Part shown: in pieces, positions 45,835 through 54,596 of the stretch
Position numbering within the stretch: position 1 is the first letter of the stretch
How the letters are laid out: every line of letters starts with the position of its first letter
Assembly (NCBI RefSeq): GCF_016862975.1
Contig: NZ_BONZ01000057.1
Span: 1-64,000, forward strand
Length of the DNA: 64,000 nucleotides
Direction of reading: 5' to 3'
DNA from: Rugosimonospora africana
Lineage (GTDB): Bacteria > Actinomycetota > Actinomycetes > Mycobacteriales > Micromonosporaceae
Notes under the pieces: generated by a model
Seen by the model: only the letters and a program-made list of their open reading frames with translations
Told to the model about the DNA's origin: nothing
The model's database searches: none
Made by a program: the position numbers and the translations under genes

Positions 45835-47013
45835 GTGTCTGAGGAACTCTTCAAAGAACCGCTGGACGGATCCTTCGCCGGGACGATGCGGGTCAACCGC
45901 CAGCCCACGCCGTACCAACGCTACATGGCGGACGAGGGCATCCCGGTCTTCATCGGCCCGGGCGTCCACAACGTGCGGGAACTCGAACTCAAGCCGTGGG
46001 CGCGGATGGGCGTCAACGCCACGTTCATCGACCTCGACAACACCACGGACCTGATGGGCATGCACGTCATCGAGATCCCGCCGGGCGGCTCGACCGAACC
46101 GATGCGGCACTGCTTCGAGGAGAAATACTGGGTCGTCGAGGGTGAGGGCACCACCGAGCTGTCCCTGCCGGACGGCTCGGGGCGGCAGCGCTTCGAGTGG
46201 CACCAGAACTCTTTGTTCGCGATCCCGATGAACGCGCGGTTCCAGCTGGTCAACGCGCGGTCGACGCCGGCGCTGCTGCTGGTCGGCAACACCGCGCCGA
46301 CCGTGCTGAACACGTTCGACAATGTCGACTTCGTGTTCAACAACGACTACCCGTTCGTCGAGCGGTACGACGGCTCGGCCGACTACTACAAGCCCAACAC
46401 CGAGACGCTCGCGACTCCTGAGCTGGGCCGGGCGATGTGGAAGACGAACATCATCCCGGACATCGTGAACACCGAGTTCCCGCTGGACAACCAGCGCTCG
46501 CCGGGTTACCGGCGGATCGAGCCGAACATGGCCGGCGGCTACTTCCGGTGCTTCATCGGCGAGCACGTGCCGGGCCGGTACTCGAAGGCACACCACCACA
46601 AGTCCGGTGCCGTGCTCATCTGCGTCAAGGGCGAGGGCTACACGTACAACTGGCCGAACCACGTCGGCACCAGGCCGTGGGCCAGCGGCCAGGCGGATCA
46701 GGTCGAGCGAGTCGACTACGTGCAGGGCGGCATGGTGGCCGCGGCGCCGGGCGGCGGCACCTGGTTCCACCAACACTTCGGCACCAGCGCCGGACCGCTG
46801 CGGCTGCTCGTGTTCTCCGGCGGCGTACCCGGCACCTGGTCGCAGGAGTACGGCCGCACCAACAAGACCAAGGTGTGGACCAACGCCAACATCGAGGACG
46901 GCGGCAACAGCATCGGCTACCGCAGCGAGGATCCGCACATCCGCGAGGAGTTCGAGCGCAACCTCGCCCGCAACGGCGGGAAGTCCATCATGACCGACGA
47001 CCTCTACGCCTGA
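45835..47013 (+). CDS. Bicupin protein, copy 2
   Basis: A 392-residue paralogue of copies 1 and 3, closer to copy 3. N-terminal cupin: EPMRHCFEEKYWVVEGEG. C-terminal cupin: GRYSKAHHHKSGAVLICVKGEG, with WFHQHF as the second half-motif. The His-x-His plus His set in the second cupin suggests one metal centre. GTG at 45835 is preferred over GTG at 45829 because AAGGGAG lies at the right distance. It has its own TATAGG-type promoter patch and a strong hairpin after it, so it can be a single-gene unit. Confidence 0.78.
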   Translation: MSEELFKEPLDGSFAGTMRVNRQPTPYQRYMADEGIPVFIGPGVHNVRELELKPWARMGVNATFIDLDNTTDLMGMHVIEIPPGGSTEPMRHCFEEKYWVVEGEGTTELSLPDGSGRQRFEWHQNSLFAIPMNARFQLVNARSTPALLLVGNTAPTVLNTFDNVDFVFNNDYPFVERYDGSADYYKPNTETLATPELGRAMWKTNIIPDIVNTEFPLDNQRSPGYRRIEPNMAGGYFRCFIGEHVPGRYSKAHHHKSGAVLICVKGEGYTYNWPNHVGTRPWASGQADQVERVDYVQGGMVAAAPGGGTWFHQHFGTSAGPLRLLVFSGGVPGTWSQEYGRTNKTKVWTNANIEDGGNSIGYRSEDPHIREEFERNLARNGGKSIMTDDLYA

Positions 47014-47055
47014 CGGATCCCAGGCGCTGCCAGCCTAACCGTCCTCCATTGAGCC

Positions 47056-47094
47056 GTCATCCGCCGCGGCGAGTCGGGCGCCGCGGCGGATGAC
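47056..47094 (+). terminator. Perfect 16-bp hairpin after bicupin copy 2
   Basis: GTCATCCGCCGCGGCG (47056-47071) pairs exactly with CGCCGCGGCGGATGAC (47079-47094) with a 7-base loop. It closes the single-gene unit 43 bases past the stop codon. Confidence 0.85.
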
Positions 47095-47115
47095 TCGTTC
47101 CCGGAAACCGCGCGG

Positions 47116-47250
47116 CCTGTCGCGCGGCGGGTCTGTCGCGGTCCGTCTGTCGCGGGCGGTCTGTCGCGGGCGGTCTGTCGCGGGCGGTCTGTCGCGGGCG
47201 GTCCGTCGTGGGCGTCCGTCGTGGCGCACGGTCTGTCGCGGGCGGTCCGC
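47116..47250. repeat. 14-bp CTGTCGCGGGCGGT repeat
   Basis: About seven copies, some shortened, follow the bicupin terminator. After them the 47014-47484 gap holds a TATAGG patch at 47290 and then the second TctC gene. No gene is supported inside the gap. Confidence 0.8.
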
Positions 47251-47289
47251 CGCGATCCGCCTGACGTCTTCCCACTATCGCCTGCAGGA

Positions 47290-47302
47290 TATAGGCTGTG
47301 GC
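47290..47302 (+). promoter_or_regulatory. TATAGG motif before transporter set 2
   Basis: TATAGGCTGTG lies in an AT-rich patch about 190 bases before the second TctC start, matching the core seen before the other units. Confidence 0.5.
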
Positions 47303-47484
47303 ACAACTCACCGCCTCCTCGGGAGGCGCGCGGTTCGCGGTCCCCGGCGCTCAACTGCGGTTTCTCAACCGCGGTTTCCGCCGGGAACGCGACCCGGTTC
47401 ACGCATGACACATGACCTATGACTCAGGCACCGGCAGGTGGTGGCGAGCCAACGCCGGATACGCAGAGGGGATCAGTCGAAGTC

Positions 47485-48603
47485 ATGAACGGAATCTCCA
47501 GAGCGCGGGCGGCGGCCAAGCTGGCTTCCGTCGTCGTGGCGGGCGCGGTGCTGGCCGCTTGCAGCGTCGGGGTGAACGGCGGCAGCTCGTCGACGTCGAA
47601 GAGCGACGACACGGTCAGCTTCGCCGGCAAGACGGTAACACTCATCGCTCCCTTCGCCGCCGGCGGTTCGGCCGACGTCCTGGCCCGCCTGACCGCCGCG
47701 CAGCTGAGTGACTTCCTGCCCGGCAAGCCGACCGTCGTGGTGAAGAACATGGACGGTGGGGCCGGGTCGGTCGGCCTGAACTACGTGGCCAACCTGCAAC
47801 CGGCCAACGGCCTGACCCTCGGGTTCTTCGGCGCCGGCATGGCGACCCGGTACATCGCGAAGACGACCGGCTTCGACGCTCTGCCCGACCAGCCGCTGAT
47901 CGGCGGGTTCCCGCAGGGCCTGGTCCAGCCGGTGCGCGCCGACCTCGGCACGGACATCCCGACGCTGCAGAAGTCCGCGAAGCCGCTGCGCATCGCCGAG
48001 ACCTCGGCGGGTGGCACCGGTTCGCTCGCGGCCACGGTCGGCAACGGCCTGCTCGGCATACCGATCAAGCAGATCTACGGGTTCAGCGGCGGCGGCGCCG
48101 ACGCGGCGACGTCGATGCTCAGCAACGAGACCGACGCCGCGCAGACCGCGGACACGTCGTACGACCAGACCTTCCGGCCCTACGTCAAGGACGGCAAGTT
48201 CAACGCGCTGTTCCAGACCGGGGTGATGAACGACCAGCAGCAGATCGTCCGCAGCGCGCTGGCCCCGGACGTCCCGACGATCCTGGAGCAGTACCAGAAG
48301 CTGCACAACGGTGCGATGCCGACCGGGGAACTCTGGGACACCTACCAGATCGCGGCCAACCTCAACACGTCGAACTACGTCCTCGCGGCCCGCAAGGGCA
48401 CACCGGCCAACCTGATGTCGACGATCCAGACCGCGTTCAACAACATGGTGAAGAGCGACGGCTGGAAGACCCTCACCCAGTCGAAGCTCACCGTCCCGCT
48501 GGCGGCGACCGACGCCGCGACGGCGACCAAGTCGTGGAACGCCTTCCTGAACAGCTCGCCCGAGCAGGTGACGCTGTTCAAGAAGTACAGCGGCCTCAAG
48601 TAG
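47485..48603 (+). CDS. tctC: Tripartite tricarboxylate transporter binding protein (TctC/Bug), set 2
   Basis: A 372-residue lipoprotein of the Bug family. The lipobox is VLAAC (about residues 23-27). The mature part shows FAGKTVTLIAPFAAGGSADVLARL, VVVKNMDGGAGSVGLNYV and IYGFSGGGADAATSMLSNE, the usual pocket segments. It is clearly diverged from set 1, so the two may bind different acids. It starts a second large unit containing bicupin copy 3 and the second permease. ATG at 47485. Confidence 0.88.
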   Translation: MNGISRARAAAKLASVVVAGAVLAACSVGVNGGSSSTSKSDDTVSFAGKTVTLIAPFAAGGSADVLARLTAAQLSDFLPGKPTVVVKNMDGGAGSVGLNYVANLQPANGLTLGFFGAGMATRYIAKTTGFDALPDQPLIGGFPQGLVQPVRADLGTDIPTLQKSAKPLRIAETSAGGTGSLAATVGNGLLGIPIKQIYGFSGGGADAATSMLSNETDAAQTADTSYDQTFRPYVKDGKFNALFQTGVMNDQQQIVRSALAPDVPTILEQYQKLHNGAMPTGELWDTYQIAANLNTSNYVLAARKGTPANLMSTIQTAFNNMVKSDGWKTLTQSKLTVPLAATDAATATKSWNAFLNSSPEQVTLFKKYSGLK

Positions 48604-48620
48604 CGGTCGAGGGGGTACCC

Positions 48621-49769
48621 ATGACGTTCGTCGCGCCAACGGAAGAGAAGACCTACGCCGGGACGACCACCTACCGCCGGCCGGCCCGCCCGTACGAGCG
48701 GTTCATGCAGGAGCAGGACATCCCGGTGCACCGCGGCATCGGCGTACGCGACGTCCGCGAGCTCGAACTGCGGCCGTGGGCCCGGCTCGGCGGAAACGCC
48801 GCGTTCATCCAGCCCGATGGCACGGACGGGCAGTGGGGGATGTTCGTCATCGAGGTGCCCGGCCGCGGTACCACGAACCAGGAAAGGCACCTCTACGAGG
48901 AGTTGTTCTTCGTCATCGAGGGGCGCGGGACCACCGAGGTGTGGCTGGAGGGCAGCCGCCGGGTCCAGCGCTTCGAATGGGGTGCCGGCTCGATGTTCGC
49001 GATCCCGCCGAACGCGTTCCACCGCATCGTCAACGGCTCCGCCGATCGGGCGCTGTTGCTGGCCGGGAACAACGCGCCGCCCATCATGAACATCTTCAAG
49101 AGCGAGAGCTTCATCTTCGACAACCCGGCGCGGCTGGTCGATCTGGCCGCCGACGGGGACTACTACCGGCCCCCGGAGGACATCCTCGCCGATCCGGTGC
49201 GCGGACGCGCGATGTGGCGCACAAATCTCGTACCGGACGTGGTCGACGTGGACCTGCCGTTGGACAACGAGCGGTCACCCGGGTACAGGCGGGTCGAACC
49301 GCACATGGCCACCGACGCCTTCTTCTGCTTCATCGGCCAGCACGAGCCTGGCCGCTACTCCAAGGCGCACCGGCACCCGTCCGGCGCGGTGCTGATCTGC
49401 GTCAAGGGTGAGGGTTACACCTACACCTGGCCGCGGGAGGCCGGTCCGCGACCGTGGGAGACCGGGCAGGAGCACCTGGTGAAGCGCCAGGAGTACGTGT
49501 CGGTGGGGATGGTCTCCGCGGCGCCCGGCGGCGGCGACTGGTACCACCAGCATTTCGCCACCGGTGCCGACGGCGTCCGGCTGTTGGTCTGGGACGGCAG
49601 CGGGCGCTCCTACTACGGCTGGGGTGCCCCGGGCGAGGAGCTGATCGCCTCCCGCGTCAGCGTCCAGCAGGGCGGCCGGAGCATCGACTACGAGGACGAG
49701 GACCCGCACATCCGGCGGGAGTACGTGCGCCAGCTCGAGCGGCGCGGAATCGCGTCGCGGATGCCCTGA
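48621..49769 (+). CDS. Bicupin protein, copy 3
   Basis: A 382-residue paralogue of bicupin copy 2. N-terminal cupin: QERHLYEELFFVIEGRG. C-terminal cupin: RYSKAHRHPSGAVLICVKGEG and DWYHQHF. All three paralogues keep the His-x-His and the HQHF in the second cupin while the first cupin has lost most ligands. The gene is placed between TctC and TctA of set 2, splitting the transporter operon, which ties its job to the imported compound. ATG at 48621 has GAGGGGG upstream. Confidence 0.78.
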   Translation: MTFVAPTEEKTYAGTTTYRRPARPYERFMQEQDIPVHRGIGVRDVRELELRPWARLGGNAAFIQPDGTDGQWGMFVIEVPGRGTTNQERHLYEELFFVIEGRGTTEVWLEGSRRVQRFEWGAGSMFAIPPNAFHRIVNGSADRALLLAGNNAPPIMNIFKSESFIFDNPARLVDLAADGDYYRPPEDILADPVRGRAMWRTNLVPDVVDVDLPLDNERSPGYRRVEPHMATDAFFCFIGQHEPGRYSKAHRHPSGAVLICVKGEGYTYTWPREAGPRPWETGQEHLVKRQEYVSVGMVSAAPGGGDWYHQHFATGADGVRLLVWDGSGRSYYGWGAPGEELIASRVSVQQGGRSIDYEDEDPHIRREYVRQLERRGIASRMP

Positions 49770-49830
49770 TGCCACCCGACCCCGGACGGCTCGCGAGCGA
49801 GAAGCCGCCCGCGAGAGAAAGGAAACCGAG

Positions 49831-52065
49831 ATGCTCGGCGCGATAGCCTCGGCATTCGCACACTTCGGCTCGATGAGTGTCCTGCTCCTGATGCTCGTGG
49901 GCACGCTCGCTGGGCTGGGCATCGGACTGCTCCCCGGCATCGGCTCGATCGTCGCCATGTCGCTGCTGCTGCCGTTCACCTTCCACATGTCCAGCTTCGA
50001 GGCGTTCGCGCTGCTGCTCAGCCTGTACGCCGTCGTCACCACCGCGGGCGACCTGACGTCCATCCTGATCGGCATACCCGCGCATCCCGAGTGCGCCGCG
50101 ATGATTCTGGACGGCTACCCGATGGCGCGTAAGGGTCAGGCCGGCCGGGCGATGGCGGCCTCCACGTACGCGGCGGTGGTCGGCGCCGTCATCGGCGCGA
50201 TCGCGCTGGCGATCTCGGTGCCCATCATGCGGCCGATCGTGCTGCACATCAACGCCGGTGAGCTGTTCACCCTCGCGATCCTGGGCGTGGTGATGGTCGG
50301 CGCGGTCAGCGGTGACTCGCCGCTGCAGGGCGCCGTGCTGGGCGGCGTGGGACTGCTGCTGGCGGCCGTGGGACCGGACGTGCAGACGGGCATCATCCGG
50401 TACGGCTTCGACTCGACGTACCTGATCGGCGGCGTACCGCTGATCCCGCTCGCGGTCGGCCTGTTCGCGGTGCCGCAACTGTTCGAGATACACGCCAGAC
50501 GCCGGGAGACCCTGGGCAAGACCACCAGCCTGGCCGATGTCGGCCGGCGCACCGGGCTTCAGGACACGCTGCGCCACTGGACGCTGGTGTTGCGGGGCAG
50601 CCTCATCGGCGTGCTGACCGGCATCGCCCCCGGCCTGGGATCGTCGCTGGGCCAGTGGGTCGCGTACGGGCAGGCGATGCAGACGTCCAAGCATCCGGAG
50701 CGCTTCGGTCGCGGCACGGTCGAGGGCGTCATCGCCCCGGGCGCGAGCAACAACTCGAAGGAGGGCGGCTCGCTCATCCCGACGCTCGCCTTTGGAGTGC
50801 CGGGTTCGGGCGCGATGGCCGTGCTGCTGGGCGCATTCCTCATCCTCGGGCTGACGCCGGGCCCGAGCATGCTGGAGGACCACCTGAACATCACGTTCTT
50901 CATGATCCTCATCCTCGTGGTGTCGAACATCCTCGGCGCGGCCCTGTGCCTGACGTTCCTCAGGCCGCTGGCGGCCATCACCAAACTGCGGGGCGGCCTG
51001 ATCATCCCGTTCGTCATGTTCCTGGTCTTCGTGGGCGCGGCGGCGACCACGGGACAGTTCGGCGATCTGGTCGTGATGCTGGTCGCCGGTCTCATCGCCT
51101 GGATCCTCGGCCGGTACCACTGGCCGATCATCCCGGTCATCCTCGGCTACGTGCTGGGCAAGAGCGCCGAACCCAACCTGTTCATCGCACAGCGGGCCTA
51201 CGGCTGGGCGTTCCTCGAACGGCCGATCGTGCTGGTCATCATCGCCATCGCGGCGGCGACGTTCATCTGGTCCGTCCGGCTGCGTCGCCGGCAGCGCGCG
51301 TTGCGGCCGGACGCCGACACCAACGGCACCGGGACGCGTACCGGCGCGGCCACCTGGGCGTCGCTGGTCATCTCCGTCTGCCTCACCGCGGTGGCGCTGG
51401 TCGCCGTCCTGGTCGCGCAGGGATGGTCGCGGGACGCGAAGCTGTACCCGACGATCGTCGGCGTCGCCACGACCGGCTTCGGACTGCTGTGCGTTCTGGA
51501 GTGCGTCCGCGCCCAGATCCGGTACGCGCGGGGCCGGCGCGACCCCGCTCCGGCGGAAGCCGCCCCGACGGGAGCCGGGCCGGCGGCGGAGCAGTCCGAC
51601 GCGGCCGGTGCCGGTCTTGTTGACGGCGCAAGGCCGATCGGTGGCGGTCTCACCGGCGGCGGTCTCACCGATGGCGGCCTCGTCGACGGAGGGCGGACCG
51701 GTGGCGCGGGATCGCGTGCGGCCGGGTCCGGGCGCACGGCCGGCGCGGTACTCGTCGATGCCGGCCCGGAAGTCGAACTCGATGAGGTCGAACGTGTCGC
51801 CACGCCGAAGCTGCGGTCCGAGATCTGGATGCTGGGTTGGCTCGTGGCCACGTTCATCGCCACCCGACTGGTCGGCATCGGGGTTGCCGGCATGGCCTTC
51901 GCGATCGTCTACCTGGTCTTCGCCGCGAAGGCGAAGCTGCGGATCGCCGTCCCCTGCGCGGTCGTCATCGGCGTGCTGTTCTACTACGTCTTCGTACACG
52001 TCCTCAAGGTGGTGCTGCCCCCCACCTTCCTGCACCTGGCCGTCCTCGGTTTCAACCTCACCTGA
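49831..52065 (+). CDS. tctA: TctA permease with C-terminal TctB-like domain, set 2
   Basis: A 744-residue permease. The TctA part has GLLPGIGS, GIPAHPECAAMILDGYPM and PGASNNSKEGGSLIPT. The TctB-like end has SLVISVCLTAVALVAVLVAQGW and LGWLVATFIATRLVGIGVAGMAF, linked by a Gly/Ala-rich repeat (GGGLTGGGLTDGGLVDGG). It has the same fused layout as set 1, so the fusion predates the duplication. ATG at 49831 has AGAAAGGAAA upstream. Confidence 0.87.
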   Translation: MLGAIASAFAHFGSMSVLLLMLVGTLAGLGIGLLPGIGSIVAMSLLLPFTFHMSSFEAFALLLSLYAVVTTAGDLTSILIGIPAHPECAAMILDGYPMARKGQAGRAMAASTYAAVVGAVIGAIALAISVPIMRPIVLHINAGELFTLAILGVVMVGAVSGDSPLQGAVLGGVGLLLAAVGPDVQTGIIRYGFDSTYLIGGVPLIPLAVGLFAVPQLFEIHARRRETLGKTTSLADVGRRTGLQDTLRHWTLVLRGSLIGVLTGIAPGLGSSLGQWVAYGQAMQTSKHPERFGRGTVEGVIAPGASNNSKEGGSLIPTLAFGVPGSGAMAVLLGAFLILGLTPGPSMLEDHLNITFFMILILVVSNILGAALCLTFLRPLAAITKLRGGLIIPFVMFLVFVGAAATTGQFGDLVVMLVAGLIAWILGRYHWPIIPVILGYVLGKSAEPNLFIAQRAYGWAFLERPIVLVIIAIAAATFIWSVRLRRRQRALRPDADTNGTGTRTGAATWASLVISVCLTAVALVAVLVAQGWSRDAKLYPTIVGVATTGFGLLCVLECVRAQIRYARGRRDPAPAEAAPTGAGPAAEQSDAAGAGLVDGARPIGGGLTGGGLTDGGLVDGGRTGGAGSRAAGSGRTAGAVLVDAGPEVELDEVERVATPKLRSEIWMLGWLVATFIATRLVGIGVAGMAFAIVYLVFAAKAKLRIAVPCAVVIGVLFYYVFVHVLKVVLPPTFLHLAVLGFNLT

Positions 52066-52082
52066 CGGAAGGCATCGATGAC

Positions 52083-52913
52083 ATGACCGATTACGACTTT
52101 CAGCAACTCGGTGTCCGGGTGGCGGGTCAGGTGGCCACCGTCGAACTGCTCTGGCCCGATGGCAGATCCCGGGACAAGCAGGCCGGTCACCACGAGCTGG
52201 CCACCTGCCTGGCGCGCGTCCGGGGCGATGACGACATCCGCGTCCTCGTGCTCAAGGGCGCGGTCGACGGCACGTTCTACGCCCCGTTCGTCGGCGGCGA
52301 ACACAGCGCCGAACCGTCCCGGTTCAAGAAGGGCGTGATGAGCGATCCCGAGCACATCTACCGGGCGCTGCAAGAGACACAGCAGATCATGGACTCGATC
52401 GTGCGCATGGAGAAGCCGGTCATCGCCATGGTGAACGGAAACGCCCTCGGATTGGGCGCCTCGCTCGCGTTCGCCTGCGACTTCATCGTGGCCGACGAGC
52501 GGGCGTACATCACCGACATCCACATCGCCAACCACCACTTCGTCCCGTCGGCGAACAGGTCGACCGGGATCGTGCCCGGTGACGGCGGAACGGTCTTCTG
52601 GCCGGCTCAGATGAGCCTGGTGAAGGCGAAGGAGTACCTGATGACCGGCCGGCCGGTGACCGCCCGGGAACTCGCCGACCTGAACGCCATCACCAAGGCG
52701 GTGCCGGCGTCCGAGCTTCAGGCGACGGTCGACGGTTACATCGAGGAACTGCTCGCGCGCCCCGCCTGGGCGCTCGGTTGGACGAAGCTGGCGATAAACA
52801 AGCGACTCCGCTCGGACCTCGAACTGACCCTGGACACCTCCGCCGCGCTCGAAGCCCTGAGCATGCGGGTCAGGGACGACTATCCCGGGCCCAAGGGCAC
52901 CCAGACGTTGTGA
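52083..52913 (+). CDS. Enoyl-CoA hydratase/isomerase (crotonase) family protein
   Basis: A 276-residue crotonase. The CoA/oxyanion segments are VIAMVNGNALGLGASLAFACDFIVAD (about 115-140) and STGIVPGDGG (about 160-169). The position of the first crotonase Glu is not clearly occupied, and Asp stands in the second (PGDGG), so hydration may differ from classical enzymes. It starts the CoA part of the locus, 17 bases after the permease stop, and precedes the thiolase-like/DUF35 pair. It would hydrate an unsaturated acyl-CoA or open a ring. Confidence 0.83.
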   Translation: MTDYDFQQLGVRVAGQVATVELLWPDGRSRDKQAGHHELATCLARVRGDDDIRVLVLKGAVDGTFYAPFVGGEHSAEPSRFKKGVMSDPEHIYRALQETQQIMDSIVRMEKPVIAMVNGNALGLGASLAFACDFIVADERAYITDIHIANHHFVPSANRSTGIVPGDGGTVFWPAQMSLVKAKEYLMTGRPVTARELADLNAITKAVPASELQATVDGYIEELLARPAWALGWTKLAINKRLRSDLELTLDTSAALEALSMRVRDDYPGPKGTQTL

Positions 52914-52935
52914 GGCAGATGGGGAGGACGTCGTC

Positions 52936-54117
52936 GTGACGGACCTGGCAATCGTGGGAATGGGTATGCTCACCGGCACGCAGGCCGGCCGGAGCATGAG
53001 ATCGATCCTGGCCGAGGCGTCACGCCTGGCCATCGAGGACGCGGGGATCGACCGGTCGCAGGTGACGGCCGCGGTCGAGGTGCGCAGTGCCGCCGGGAGG
53101 GGCGGGCGCGCCGGTTCGTCGGACGCGTTTCCGCGCCTGCTCGGCCTGCCCGTCGACTTCTACCAGCCGATCGGCCGGGGCGGCACCGGCGGAGCGTTTG
53201 CCGTCGCCATCGCCGGAATGCTGATCGACCGGGGCATCGCGAACTACGTGGTGATCGCCGGGGGATCGCTGGACTACTCGGAATCGAAGCGGGCCAAGAG
53301 CTCCTCGGGTGCCAAGGGCACGGTGCGCATCGAGCCCGAGGGCTACTGGGGCAGGCCGTTCGGCGACCTGCGCGCGGTCAGCCACCACAGTTTCTTCGCC
53401 TCCCGGCACATGCACGAGTACGGCACGACCTCGCGGCACCTGGGCCTGATCGCGACCCAGCTGCGCGACTGGGCGCTGCTCAATCCGCAGGCCCGGTACT
53501 ACGGCCGACCGTTGACCCTGGAGCAGTACGAGGCCGAGGACTACCTGGTCTACCCGTACCGCCGCGACGACGTGTGCGTGATGACCGATGGCGCCGTGGC
53601 CATGGTGGTGACCGGCGCCGATCGGGCCCGCGACAGCGAGCACCCGGTGTCGGTACGGGGGATCGGGTTCGGCGAGGCCATGGCGCAGTTGTGGTGGGAG
53701 AAGCGCAACTACACGTCCCTGGCGGTACAGAACGCGAAACAGCAGGCGTTCGGTCAGGCCGGGATCACCCTGGACGACATCGACTGCGTGCAGTTCTACG
53801 ACTGTTTCACCGGCGAGGTGCTGTTGCAGCTGGAGGACTACGGCTGGGCCGGCAAGGGCGAGGGTGGCGCGTTCCTCGAGTCGACCCGGATCGGTCCGGG
53901 CGGGACGCTTCCGGTGAACACCGGCGGCGGCCTGATGTCGGCGTACCACTTCGGCGACCTCACCGGATTCTCCGAGGCGCTGCTGCAACTGCGCGGCCAG
54001 GCGACCGGCCGCCAGCTGGAGAACTGCGGTACAGCGCTGGTGACCGGCCACGGCGGTGAGGTGCTCAACCCGGGAATGTGCTCGGCGCACAGCACGGTCG
54101 TCCTGTCCACCGAGTGA
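52936..54117 (+). CDS. Thiolase-like protein without nucleophilic Cys (Ltp/aldolase type)
   Basis: A 393-residue protein of the SCP2/lipid-transfer thiolase branch. Where thiolases have the acyl-bearing Cys, this has IGRGGTGGAFAVA (about 79-91). The C-terminal CxG motif is GHGG. The middle keeps QFYDCFTGEVLLQLE (about 284-298). Loss of the Cys residues rules out normal thiolysis. Steroid-degrading Ltp2 with its DUF35 partner is a retro-aldolase of this kind. A DUF35 gene follows directly, so the same C-C cleavage role is likely. GTG start. Confidence 0.8.
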   Translation: MTDLAIVGMGMLTGTQAGRSMRSILAEASRLAIEDAGIDRSQVTAAVEVRSAAGRGGRAGSSDAFPRLLGLPVDFYQPIGRGGTGGAFAVAIAGMLIDRGIANYVVIAGGSLDYSESKRAKSSSGAKGTVRIEPEGYWGRPFGDLRAVSHHSFFASRHMHEYGTTSRHLGLIATQLRDWALLNPQARYYGRPLTLEQYEAEDYLVYPYRRDDVCVMTDGAVAMVVTGADRARDSEHPVSVRGIGFGEAMAQLWWEKRNYTSLAVQNAKQQAFGQAGITLDDIDCVQFYDCFTGEVLLQLEDYGWAGKGEGGAFLESTRIGPGGTLPVNTGGGLMSAYHFGDLTGFSEALLQLRGQATGRQLENCGTALVTGHGGEVLNPGMCSAHSTVVLSTE

Positions 54118-54176
54118 CCCGGCACCGCCGGCGGCCGACTGGCCGGTCGCCGACGCGAGGATCGACTGGAGGTAGC

Positions 54177-54596
54177 GTGACGGTTCCAACGCCCAACATC
54201 GACAACGACAACCGGGCCTTCTGGGAAGGCGTCGACGAGGGCAAGTTCCTGCTCGCCCGGTGCGGCGTCTGCGGGAGCTGGTACTGGCCGATCTCGTACT
54301 GCCGGCAGGCGCACCCGGCCGCGCCGTTCATGGGCGACCTGTCCTGGGTCGAGGGATCGGGCCGGGGAGCGGTCTTCGCGTTCAACGTGCACCACGTCGC
54401 CCTCGAAGGCTGGCTGGCCGACCGGATCCCGTACGTGAACGCCATCATCGAGCTTGACGAGGGTCCGATGTTCGGCACGAACGTGGTCGACTGCCCGACC
54501 GGCGAGGTGCGCGTCGGCATGCCGGTGCGCATCGTCATCCGTGACGTGGATGGGGTGAAGCTGCCGCTGGCGGTACCGGCGCCGGCCGGCGCGTGA
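54177..54596 (+). CDS. DUF35 OB-fold/zinc-ribbon partner protein
   Basis: A 139-residue protein with an N-terminal helix, a rubredoxin-like zinc part (Cys29-x2-Cys32 and Cys42, with the usual fourth Cys not seen) and an OB fold ending in strands such as PYVNAIIELDEGPMF. DUF35 proteins pair with thiolase-like proteins to form aldolase or acyl-transfer complexes, and this one follows such a gene. GTG at 54177 has GGAGG upstream. The stop overlaps the next start (GTGA). Confidence 0.85.
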   Translation: MTVPTPNIDNDNRAFWEGVDEGKFLLARCGVCGSWYWPISYCRQAHPAAPFMGDLSWVEGSGRGAVFAFNVHHVALEGWLADRIPYVNAIIELDEGPMFGTNVVDCPTGEVRVGMPVRIVIRDVDGVKLPLAVPAPAGA

